Shown here one piece after another: positions 7,917 through 13,971 of a stretch of 13,971 bases of DNA (positions are counted from its first letter, which is position 1; each line of letters opens with the position of its first letter). The position numbers and the translations under genes were made by a program. The DNA lies in the NCBI GenBank assembly GCA_021731215.1, contig JAKFXU010000199.1, positions 1 to 13,971 of the forward strand. Reading direction: 5' to 3'. Below the pieces are notes generated by a model that was not told the DNA's origin, did no database searches, and saw only the letters and a list, made by a program, of their open reading frames with translations. The DNA comes from Rhodoferax sp. (GTDB lineage: Bacteria; Pseudomonadota; Gammaproteobacteria; Burkholderiales; Burkholderiaceae_C).

Positions 7917-8407
7917 TTGGCGTCCTTGGTTTGATTGCCGCCGCTGACGGCGGCGGCTGCTGCGGCATCGCTGGCCTGCTTGGCCTGTTTGCCTTTTTCC
8001 AGTGCATAGGCGGCTTCCGGCGGCATGTAGTTTTCATCATGCTTGGCTAGCACTTCTTCAGCCATGAACAACTTGTCGTCGCCCAGCTTGCCCTGTGTCA
8101 CCACGCCTTTTCCTTCCTTGAACAAGTCGGGCAGAATGCCGCGGTACTGGGCATGGATGCGCTGCGCATTGTCGGTCACGGTGAAGTTCACGGTCATGCC
8201 GTCGGCCTGGCGTTTTATGCTGCCCATCTCGACCATGCCGCCCATCCGAAAGCTGCGGCCCTGCGGCGCTTCGCCAGCCAATATCTGGGTCGGCGTGAAG
8301 AAGAACACCATGTTCTGCTGGAACGCCGACAGCACCAGCCAGGTGGCCAGGCCGAGCGTGGCCAGTCCGCTGGTGATCAGAATCAGGCGTTTATGCCTTG
8401 GTTTCAT
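7913..8407 (-). CDS. ccmE: Periplasmic haem chaperone CcmE
   Basis: A 164-residue haem chaperone that binds haem covalently through a histidine, receives it from CcmABCD and passes it to CcmF. An N-terminal TM anchor (about 8-28) precedes the OB-fold domain with FRMGGMVE and VTQGKL-type segments. The haem-binding site LAKHDENY carries His123 and Tyr127. The C-terminal tail (about 140-164) is Ala/Lys-rich and disordered-looking, which is usual. GGGAG lies six bases before the ATG, and the start overlaps the ccmD stop as ATGA. Confidence 0.96.
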   Translation of the reverse strand: MKPRHKRLILITSGLATLGLATWLVLSAFQQNMVFFFTPTQILAGEAPQGRSFRMGGMVEMGSIKRQADGMTVNFTVTDNAQRIHAQYRGILPDLFKEGKGVVTQGKLGDDKLFMAEEVLAKHDENYMPPEAAYALEKGKQAKQASDAAAAAAVSGGNQTKDAK

Positions 8408-8595
8408 GGTTTGCTCCCGGTGCGCGGCGCTTTGGAAGCACGCGCGTTGACAAGTTGTGCGCGGATCGACTTGCCGCGTTGCTTCAGTAACAGCACTTCA
8501 CCCGCCATGCAGCCGAACACGACGACAAACGAACCCCACACGTAAAGCGCGTAACCGCCCATCGCAAAAAAATTGCTCCAGCTTCCCCAAGTCAT
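8404..8595 (-). CDS. ccmD: Haem exporter subunit CcmD
   Basis: A 63-residue single-TM protein of the CcmABCD complex, needed for release of holo-CcmE. It has the typical short form: [20 protein letters not shown], then TM (about 15-36), then a basic cytoplasmic tail ([10 protein letters not shown]). The frame is open upstream into ccmC, but the ATG at 8595 is chosen because it overlaps the ccmC stop as ATGA and gives the family's usual N terminus. Position between ccmC and ccmE confirms the assignment. Confidence 0.92.
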   Translation of the reverse strand: MTWGSWSNFFAMGGYALYVWGSFVVVFGCMAGEVLLLKQRGKSIRAQLVNARASKAPRTGSKP

Positions 8596-9374
8596 TTGGC
8601 AGTCTCCATGGTTTGCTTGACCCAATCGGTGTGCCGTTCACGCTCGAGCACGATGCAGCGCACGCGCAGCAGCGTCACGGCAATGGTGTAGGCCCAAAAC
8701 GCCAGCGCCATGATCAGCATGCCCAGCAGCATGGTCATGGCCATGGTCGGCGCGCTCGTGAAATTGATCGACGAGCCCTGGTGCAGCGTGTTCCACCATT
8801 GCACCGAAAAATAAATGATCGGCACATTGACGACCCCGACCAGGGCCAGTACGGCGCCGGCCTTGTCGGCGCGCCGGGGTTCGTCAATGGCGGCCTGCAG
8901 CGCCATGAAGCCGACGTACAGGAACAGCAGGATCAAGGTGGACGTCAGGCGCGCGTCCCACACCCACCAGGTGCCCCAGGTCGGCTTGCCCCACAAGGCG
9001 CCGGTCCACAGCGAAAGGAAGGCGAACATGGCGCCGGTGGGCGCCAGCGCGCTGGCCATCATGGACGACATGCGGGTGTTGAAGGCCAGGCCGATGGCGG
9101 CCCAGAATGCCATCACCAGATAGATGAACATCGCCATCCAGGCCGCCGGAACATGCACGAAAATGATGCGGTACGACTCGCCCTGCTGGTGATCGGTCGG
9201 TGCGACAAAAAAGCCGATGTAGAGACCAATGACGCCAAGGATCACGGCAATGGCGGCAAACCAGGGAATCAATTTTCCTGAAATCGAGTAGAAATTCTGC
9301 GGCGCGGCGAATTTAAACCAGTGAATACGGCTTGATTCGCGGGTATCTGACAGGGCGTTATTGAAGATGGACAC
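8592..9374 (-). CDS. ccmC: Haem exporter/handling protein CcmC
   Basis: A polytopic membrane protein that presents haem to CcmE. The WWD motif WGTWWVWD is at 133-140, and haem-ligand histidines are His74 (VHVP) and His198 (LHQG), numbered from the GTG start. Six TM segments are visible. There is no good ATG: the frame extends to a TTG at 9422. I prefer the GTG at 9374 (260 residues) because GGAAG lies about 11 bases upstream and the extra residues (MRQAAARTLF) are not typical; the true start is uncertain. It follows a 120-base gap after ccmB, the largest in the operon, so a secondary promoter is possible, though none was recognised. Confidence 0.93.
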   Translation of the reverse strand: MSIFNNALSDTRESSRIHWFKFAAPQNFYSISGKLIPWFAAIAVILGVIGLYIGFFVAPTDHQQGESYRIIFVHVPAAWMAMFIYLVMAFWAAIGLAFNTRMSSMMASALAPTGAMFAFLSLWTGALWGKPTWGTWWVWDARLTSTLILLFLYVGFMALQAAIDEPRRADKAGAVLALVGVVNVPIIYFSVQWWNTLHQGSSINFTSAPTMAMTMLLGMLIMALAFWAYTIAVTLLRVRCIVLERERHTDWVKQTMETAK

Positions 9375-9494
9375 CTGTGAAAATGCTTCCAAAAATAGGG
9401 TTCGGGCGGCTGCTTGGCGCAATATAGTCGTTCATCAACCCAGGCGCGAAGGATGGCGGATATTGCCCCTTAACGAAACAAGTATTTTACCACG

Positions 9495-10163
9495 TCACTC
9501 CAGGGAAATACGCAGCGCAGCGGCGGTCGCCCAGGGCGCCAGCGCCACCGCGCCGGCCAGCACGCCGCCCAGCAACAGCAGGTGCGCGCTGCTGCCCAGG
9601 CCACTGGCCTGGGCCCCCACCGCGCCGGCACCGAAAATCAAGACCGGAATGTAGAGCGGCAGCACCAACAGCGATACCAGCACGCCGCCGCCGCGCACGC
9701 CCAGCGTCAAGGCCGCGCCAATCGAGCCGACCAGGCTCAACACCGGCGTGCCGATCAGCAGGCTGAAGAACAGCACCGCCACCGAGTCGCGCGGTAGGTC
9801 GAACTGCACCGCCAGCAGGGGCGCCAGCAACACCAGCGGCAGGCCGGAAACCAGCCAATGGGCGATCAGCTTGCCGATCACGATCACCGTCAGCGGCTCG
9901 GCCGACAGCAGCATTTGCTCCAGCGTGCCATCGGCATGATCGAGCGCAAACAAGCGCCCGAGCGCCAGCATCGAGGCCAGCAAGGCGGCCACCCACAAAA
10001 TACCCGGCGCCATGGTGCGCAGCAGCGCCGCCTCCGGCCCGACACCGAGCGGAAACAGGGTCGCCACGATGACAAAAAAGAACAGGGTGGTGAGCACGTC
10101 CGAGCGGCGCCGAAACGCCAGCAGCAGGTCGCGCCGGATGACACAGTTGAGCGCCTTCAGCAT
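9495..10163 (-). CDS. ccmB: Haem exporter ABC permease CcmB
   Basis: A 222-residue permease with about six TM helices, partner of the CcmA ATPase in the CcmABCD complex that releases holo-CcmE. Recognisable family features are the N-terminal RRDLLLAFRRR segment, the FALDHADGTLEQM loop (about 72-84) and the alternating hydrophobic helices. The frame continues far upstream through ccmA, but the ATG at 10163 gives the family's normal length and overlaps the ccmA stop by seven bases. Confidence 0.95.
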   Translation of the reverse strand: MLKALNCVIRRDLLLAFRRRSDVLTTLFFFVIVATLFPLGVGPEAALLRTMAPGILWVAALLASMLALGRLFALDHADGTLEQMLLSAEPLTVIVIGKLIAHWLVSGLPLVLLAPLLAVQFDLPRDSVAVLFFSLLIGTPVLSLVGSIGAALTLGVRGGGVLVSLLVLPLYIPVLIFGAGAVGAQASGLGSSAHLLLLGGVLAGAVALAPWATAAALRISLE

Positions 10164-10792
10164 GCCGGCTCCCGGCTCAGGTCCAGGCACAGCGAGTGTT
10201 GCGCGTTGAGCTCGATTTCCTGGTGCGTGGTGTAAATCACCATGCCGCCCTGCGCCAGGTGCTGGTTCAAGGTGCCGCACAGTTCCAGCACCGCGCGCTG
10301 ATCGAGTGCGGTGAACGGCTCGTCCAGAATCCACAACGGCTTGTGCATGCCCAGGCGCAGCCGCGCCAGCGCCACCCGTTTGCGTTGACCTTGCGACAAG
10401 GCGCGCGTCGGCAGATCGGCGGCGCGCGCCAGACCCAGCGCCTCCAGCGCGTCGCAAGCCTGGTCGCGGCTGACCGCATGACCCGCCAGAGTGGCCGCAA
10501 TGACGACGTTTTCCCACGCCAGCAGATCATCCTTCACGCCGTTGGCATGGCCGAGATAGATCAGTTGGCTGGCGAACTCCTCGCGCACGGCGCGGATGTT
10601 GCGCGCCTGCCAGCGCACTTCGCCCGCGGCCGGAAACGCCAGGCCGCACAGCATGCGCAGCAGACTGGTTTTGCCACTGCCATTGGTGCCCGCGACCCGC
10701 ATGGCGTCGCCCGCTGTAATATCGAAATTGATGTCATTGAACAGCTCTCGCTCGCCGCGTGTGCAAGCAAGCTGATACGCCTGCAAAGTCAT
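10157..10792 (-). CDS. ccmA: Haem exporter ABC ATPase CcmA
   Basis: A 211-residue ATP-binding subunit whose ATP hydrolysis drives release of haem-loaded CcmE from CcmC. Walker A GTNGSGKTS is at 35-43, the ABC signature LSQGQ at 132-136, Walker B LWILDEP at 153-159 and the H-loop His at 190. The length is normal for CcmA. The ATG at 10792 overlaps the stop of the CcoG-like gene as ATGA, which couples haem maturation to that upstream block. Confidence 0.96.
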   Translation of the reverse strand: MTLQAYQLACTRGERELFNDINFDITAGDAMRVAGTNGSGKTSLLRMLCGLAFPAAGEVRWQARNIRAVREEFASQLIYLGHANGVKDDLLAWENVVIAATLAGHAVSRDQACDALEALGLARAADLPTRALSQGQRKRVALARLRLGMHKPLWILDEPFTALDQRAVLELCGTLNQHLAQGGMVIYTTHQEIELNAQHSLCLDLSREPAC

Positions 10793-11784
10793 TTACCGCC
10801 TCCGTTGGCGCTGGATGGTACAGCAAGCGCCCTATGCTGACGCTCAATCGCACGCTGGCTGGCGTAGCGAATCAAGCCACCGGGTGCGCCAATCTTGTCC
10901 ATCACCAGATTGCAGGCATCGATGCAGGCGGCGCAACCCACACAGTCATGGTCAAAGCCCTGGCGGATGTCGTTGCCGCCGGGGCAGACCTGAATGCACA
11001 GGGTGCAGTCAACACAGTCCATTGATTGCGGGTGGTGCGCCCGGCTTTTGGCGTTGCGCAGGCCGCGCGGCTCGCCGCGCCAGCGGTCGTAGGTCACCAC
11101 CAGCGTGTCGCGGCAAGTCAAAACACGCTGCAAGCGCGAAGACGGGCACAGATGGCGGCAGACCCGCTCGCGCAGCCAGCCCGCATTGGCGTAAGCCAGC
11201 GCGCCATAGGCGAGCAGCCCAAACCATTGCCACGGACCCAGCGCCAGGGTCAGAAAGTCATGCAGCACCGTCTTGATCGGCGTGAAATAACCGACAAACG
11301 TCAGCCCGGTCCAAGCCGACAACAGCACCCAGGCGCCGTGTTTGAGCGCTTTTTTTCTGAACTTTGGTGCAGACCAAGGCGCTTGATCGAGCCGCATGCG
11401 GGCGCTGCGTCCGCCCTCGATGCGGCGCTCGATCCACATGAAAATTTCAGTGTAAACCGTGTGCGGACAGGCAAAGCCGCACCAGACCCGGCTCACCACA
11501 ACCGTCGCCAAGCCGCCCACCAAGACCGCCATGATCAACCACGCGGCCAGGTAGATGGAATCCTGGGGCCCCAGCAGCAGGCCGAAGACGTGGAATTTTG
11601 ACGCCGCCAAATCGAACAGCAGCAGCGGGTAGCCGTTCCAGTTCAGCCAGGGCAGGCCAAAGAAGACCAGTTGCGTCAGCCAGACACTGGCCCAACGCCA
11701 GTTGCTGTACCAACCGGTCGTTTCGCGCACGTAGATTTTTTCACGGGCTGCGAGCAGCTTCATGAGCGGCCCCGGCTCAGTCAT
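10789..11784 (-). CDS. CcoG/RdxA/FixG-type membrane 4Fe-4S protein, short form
   Basis: A 331-residue inner-membrane iron-sulfur protein. It follows the CcoG layout: KIYVRE near the N terminus, TM helices at about 33-48, 78-98, 150-168 and 184-200, WCGFACP (Cys102, Cys106), VCRHLCP (Cys209, Cys213), then two ferredoxin sites (Cys257, 260, 263, 267 and Cys281, 284, 287, 291) and GLIRY. Full CcoG proteins are about 470 residues and continue with a periplasmic Ig-like domain; here the protein ends about 25 residues after GLIRY. CcoG is known as a cupric reductase for cbb3 oxidase assembly, but no ccoNOPQ genes lie nearby. It may instead move electrons to or from the cytochromes or the maturation system. 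The ATG at 11784 overlaps the previous gene; the ATG at 11763 is an alternative. Confidence 0.88.
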   Translation of the reverse strand: MTEPGPLMKLLAAREKIYVRETTGWYSNWRWASVWLTQLVFFGLPWLNWNGYPLLLFDLAASKFHVFGLLLGPQDSIYLAAWLIMAVLVGGLATVVVSRVWCGFACPHTVYTEIFMWIERRIEGGRSARMRLDQAPWSAPKFRKKALKHGAWVLLSAWTGLTFVGYFTPIKTVLHDFLTLALGPWQWFGLLAYGALAYANAGWLRERVCRHLCPSSRLQRVLTCRDTLVVTYDRWRGEPRGLRNAKSRAHHPQSMDCVDCTLCIQVCPGGNDIRQGFDHDCVGCAACIDACNLVMDKIGAPGGLIRYASQRAIERQHRALAVPSSANGGGK

Positions 11785-12316
11785 CTTGCAAAGCCGCGAG
11801 TGCCTGCGCGAGCGCGTCCCGCTCCGGTTGCCGCGCAGGCAGATGGGCCGGCAACTGCCGGATGCGAGCGCGCACCTGGACTAAATGCGCGGACTCGGCC
11901 GCGCGCCAGGCCAGCGCTTGATCCAGCACCGCGTGCTGGAAAGAGACCGGGCCCTGCGCGGAGAAATCGAGCTGATTGGAGGCGCGCATCAGGCCTGCGA
12001 GCTGACGCACAATGCCGTCGACGTAATAGGCCCAGATCCGGTCGGCAACAATCAAGGCCAGCAAATTCACCAGCAAAATGCCGCCCAGTACGCGCAGGCC
12101 TTCGCGCATCATCAGCGACAACATGTTGGCGTCGCCCGAAAAATGGATCCGATACATGTTCTCGTCCACGATCTCACCCAAGGCTTGGTACAAAGCCCAG
12201 ATCGCCAGCGCGGCCACCCCGATTTCCATGATGACCAGCGCCCCCAGCAAGTATTTCTGGAGCACGTGATCGACCAGGTGGATGCGGCGGCGGTTGGGTT
12301 GCGGCGTGCGAGTCAT
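11777..12316 (-). CDS. Small two-TM membrane protein, HAMP-like layout, unknown function
   Basis: I do not recognise a named family. The 179-residue product has a basic N terminus, TM1 (about 22-46), a short periplasmic stretch with YRIHFSGD, TM2 (about 73-93) and a cytoplasmic Arg/Ala-rich helical tail (about 94-179) that could form a coiled coil. The layout is like a sensor or chemoreceptor stub with a linker and no output domain. The frame extends upstream to 12409, but the ATG at 12316 overlaps the heptaheme cytochrome stop as ATGA and removes an unlikely Cys/Pro-rich extension. It is shaped like the other two-TM protein in this operon, so the pair may act together around the heptaheme cytochrome (inference). 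Confidence 0.75.
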   Translation of the reverse strand: MTRTPQPNRRRIHLVDHVLQKYLLGALVIMEIGVAALAIWALYQALGEIVDENMYRIHFSGDANMLSLMMREGLRVLGGILLVNLLALIVADRIWAYYVDGIVRQLAGLMRASNQLDFSAQGPVSFQHAVLDQALAWRAAESAHLVQVRARIRQLPAHLPARQPERDALAQALAALQDD

Positions 12317-13119
12317 AGGTCGTGGCATTCGTAACAGAGGGCAGATCGGGCATTGGCGACCACCAGCTTGCCATGCTCCTTCTGGTAGCCGGAGTGGCAG
12401 GAGACACAACTAACCTTGCCCTCCGGCAGCAGGAGCCGGCGCTCCACGGTGCGCAACGGGCGATAGCCGCCGAATGAAGTGGCTTTCTGGTAACTCATGC
12501 CAATCGGATGATTGCCCTTTTGACCGGCGTGCCGGACCACGCCGCCCTGATCGACGCTGGTCGCCAGCCTGGGCGTCGCGTTGGCGCCGTGGCAATCCAT
12601 GCACATGTTGGAGTAAGCGTCAAGGGTCGGCGCGTTGCTGTCAATGCCCTTGTTGACCAGGTGCCCGGCCAGCAGCGATGCACCGCCATCGCGCATCTTC
12701 TTGAAAAAGTCAGCCTCATGGCACGCAAAACAAAGTTCCTTGCCGGTCTTGGCACCGCGCAGGAGACCGCGGCTGCGGCCATGGACATCGTGACAGGTGC
12801 TGCAGGTCAGATCGTTCTTCCAGTCCAGCGGATAGATCGGCGGCGGGGTGGTTTTGGGTCGAAAACCACTGGGGTGACTCAGTTGGATAGCAGTCGGATG
12901 ACACCTTGCGCACAGCGTCTCCTGACTCGCCGTCAGCAAGCCGGCCTGCTGCGCCGTGACGTTCTTGCCCCCCAGGTGGCAGACGATACAGTCCACCTCG
13001 CTCATATGCGCAGGCGTACCGGGGCTGAACATGGCATACAGCGCACTCACTGCCACCAAGCCGGCCAGCAGCCCGAACCGGGCCAGCCATTTAAAGCTGG
13101 ACTTTTTCATCGAGCCCAT
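12313..13119 (-). CDS. Membrane-anchored heptaheme c-type cytochrome
   Basis: A 268-residue multihaem electron carrier. A basic N terminus and hydrophobic stretch (about 11-30) act as a signal anchor or signal peptide. Seven CXXCH sites follow: 44-48 (CIVCH), 70-74 (CARCH), 106-110 (CSTCH), 130-134 (CFACH), 173-177 (CMDCH), 238-242 (CVSCH) and 262-266 (CYECH). Exactly seven further histidines (38, 82, 113, 153, 197, 204, 249) are present, enough for bis-His ligation of every haem. It belongs to the broad doubled-CXXCH or cytochrome c3-like group, probably on the periplasmic face of the inner membrane. The first ATG (13119) overlaps the previous gene by 29 bases; an ATG at 13110 is equally possible, and neither has a strong Shine-Dalgarno. 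The stop is ATGA-coupled to the next gene. Confidence 0.88.
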   Translation of the reverse strand: MGSMKKSSFKWLARFGLLAGLVAVSALYAMFSPGTPAHMSEVDCIVCHLGGKNVTAQQAGLLTASQETLCARCHPTAIQLSHPSGFRPKTTPPPIYPLDWKNDLTCSTCHDVHGRSRGLLRGAKTGKELCFACHEADFFKKMRDGGASLLAGHLVNKGIDSNAPTLDAYSNMCMDCHGANATPRLATSVDQGGVVRHAGQKGNHPIGMSYQKATSFGGYRPLRTVERRLLLPEGKVSCVSCHSGYQKEHGKLVVANARSALCYECHDL

Positions 13120-13618
13120 TCAGGCGCGCGATCGCATCGGCGTAGTCTGCGCCATGGCCTGCCGCCAGCGCGCACGCTGCCTCCGCGGCGGCCATTTTGA
13201 GGGCCGCACGATGCTGGCGCAAAGTGGCGACGGCCTGCTTGATGTGGACGGCCTGCGTCGCCAGCGCGTCGCCTTGGCGCAGATCGATCAGCGCGCTGGT
13301 GTCACTCGCCCCTGCCAGTTTCAGGTTTTGCGAAAACCGATAGAGTGGACCAGCCACGCGAAAACTGCTGTACAGCACAATCAGCCAGGTAATGACTCCG
13401 GTAATGGCGACCAGCAGCAAACCGGCCACCAGCATGGCAACGCCCAACTCCTGACGCGTCAGGCTGTGCGAGCGAATGACTTCGCCGTAGGTTTCTCCGC
13501 CGTCACCCGTGATCAGGGTCAGCACCGCCAGCAGCACCAGCACCGCCACGGCCCCCACCGCCAGACTGATTTTGGCCACCAGCTTCAGATGAAAGAAAAC
13601 CATCGGTTCATGGACCAA
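13091..13618 (-). CDS. Two-TM membrane protein with HAMP-like linker, no output domain
   Basis: A 175-residue membrane protein: TM1 (about 16-37), a roughly 20-residue periplasmic loop (GDGGETYGEVIRSH), TM2 (about 58-83), then a cytoplasmic HAMP-like linker with RVAGPLYRF (87-95) and LRQGDAL (113-119) and a helical Ala-rich tail. The RxAGPLYR motif and LRxGD pattern are those of HAMP-type linkers in sensors and chemoreceptors, but no kinase, cyclase or methyl-accepting domain follows. The start is uncertain: TTG codons at 13624 and 13618 are in frame; the latter is six bases from AAGGAG and is preferred. It lies 27 bases after the Reg_prop gene and overlaps the heptaheme cytochrome gene. A sensing or scaffolding role for the cytochrome is inference. 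Confidence 0.78.
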   Translation of the reverse strand: MVHEPMVFFHLKLVAKISLAVGAVAVLVLLAVLTLITGDGGETYGEVIRSHSLTRQELGVAMLVAGLLLVAITGVITWLIVLYSSFRVAGPLYRFSQNLKLAGASDTSALIDLRQGDALATQAVHIKQAVATLRQHRAALKMAAAEAACALAAGHGADYADAIARLNGLDEKVQL

Positions 13619-13624
13619 GATCAA

Positions 13625-13630
13625 CTCCTT
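13625..13630 (-). promoter_or_regulatory. Ribosome binding site AAGGAG of the HAMP-like protein
   Basis: AAGGAG on the minus strand. It touches the TTG at 13624, lies six bases from the TTG at 13618, and is 21 bases from the first in-frame ATG at 13603. The spacing therefore favours the TTG at 13618 as the start. Confidence 0.55.
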
Positions 13631-13645
13631 GAGGCATATTTGTAT

Positions 13646-13971
13646 TTATTTGCTCGCCTTTAAATGCGCAACACCGCCAAAACTGCCGATCCATTGATCG
13701 CCGCCGGCACCGGTCACCATCGAAAACACATGGTTCGAAAATAGACCGTGTTCGGTCGTCGTGACCACAAACTTGTCGCCGTCGCGACGCGCCAGGCCAT
13801 TGTTGGTGCCGATCCACATCACGCCATCGGCATCCTGATGCAGCATGAACACATGATTGCCGGGCAAGCCGTCGGCCACCGTGTAGTTGCGCCTTGAACT
13901 GCCTGGCAACCGGCCACTGCAGCGCGGCTCCCTGCGATTTGGGCGCCTGTTTCAGACCAACGTAGTAGGAG
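13646..13971 (-). CDS. C-terminal part of a Reg_prop beta-propeller protein, cut by the window edge, apparent frameshift
   Basis: The readable C terminus has two propeller repeats of the two-component-regulator propeller (Reg_prop) type: ADGLPGNHVF...DGVMWIGTNNGLARRDG and HGLFSNHVFSM...DQWIGSFGGVAHL, ending at 13646. In this frame a stop lies upstream (TGA near 13954), and the first usable start is a TTG at 13909 with no Shine-Dalgarno. The neighbouring frame is open to the window edge and reads YYVGLKQAPKSQG...QWPVARQFK with good high-GC third positions. Removing one base near 13889-13893 joins it smoothly to RNYTVADGLPGNH. It is therefore probably one longer gene with a one-base frameshift, either a sequencing error or a real lesion. 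Propellers of this type usually sense ligands in the periplasm. It leads the block of membrane and cytochrome genes. Confidence 0.65.

Noticed and set aside
8457..9281. A 274-codon plus-strand open frame
   Set aside because: Antisense to ccmD and ccmC, with His/Gly/Gln-rich low-complexity composition; a shadow.
10164..10517. N-terminal extension of ccmB
   Set aside because: The frame is open through ccmA, but the extra 118 residues are Arg/Gly-rich shadow sequence; the ATG at 10163 gives normal CcmB length.
12317..12409. N-terminal extension of the small two-TM protein
   Set aside because: It overlaps the haem-bearing end of the heptaheme cytochrome out of frame; the ATGA-coupled ATG at 12316 is far better.
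1..13971. CRISPR arrays, tRNA or rRNA genes
   Set aside because: No regularly spaced repeats and no tRNA- or rRNA-like stretches were seen; gaps between genes are short.

Overview
The window looks like a chromosomal segment of a betaproteobacterium (Burkholderiales or Nitrosomonadales type). The evidence is moderately high GC, a complete System I cytochrome c maturation set in the order ccmABCDEFGHI, and betaproteobacterial-looking CcmC/CcmF/CcoG sequences. The many c-type multiheme cytochromes suggest an organism with extensive extracytoplasmic electron transfer, such as a metal reducer or oxidiser. The genus cannot be fixed from the sequence alone. Every convincing gene lies on the minus strand, so transcription runs from high to low coordinates.

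Layout in transcription order. (1) 13971-11777: the end of a Reg_prop beta-propeller protein that is cut by the window edge and apparently frameshifted; a two-TM HAMP-like membrane protein; a membrane-anchored heptaheme cytochrome c; and a second small two-TM membrane protein. (2) 11784-10789: a CcoG/RdxA/FixG-type membrane ferredoxin that lacks the usual C-terminal periplasmic domain. (3) 10792-3645: ccmA, B, C, D, E, F, G, H and I. Almost all junctions in blocks 1-3 overlap (several ATGA) or are separated by a few bases. The exception is a 120-base gap before ccmC. The whole stretch therefore reads as one long operon whose promoter lies outside the window. (4) 3644-3301: a 344-base non-coding interval with a candidate sigma70-type promoter. 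(5) 3300-242: a second transcription unit with a six-bladed NHL-propeller lipoprotein and two tandem paralogous secreted pentaheme cytochromes. (6) 241-1: no recognisable gene; possibly the edge of unrelated or mobile DNA.

How the parts fit. CcmABCDE load and deliver haem to the periplasm. CcmF, CcmG, CcmH and CcmI reduce apocytochrome CXXCH cysteines and attach the haem. The three cytochromes encoded here need 17 haem attachments per set, so sitting next to the ccm operon makes sense. The histidine counts are striking: the heptaheme protein has exactly 14 His, and the downstream pentaheme protein exactly 10, enough for all-bis-His ligation. The other pentaheme copy has lost one likely distal ligand but gained two other His.

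The most interesting hypothesis is that the NHL lipoprotein plus paired pentaheme cytochromes form an extracellular or outer-surface electron conduit, possibly filament forming, fed by the membrane-anchored heptaheme protein. The two HAMP-like membrane proteins and the short CcoG would be accessory or sensing parts. This is inference; only the gene content, motifs and arrangement are directly visible.
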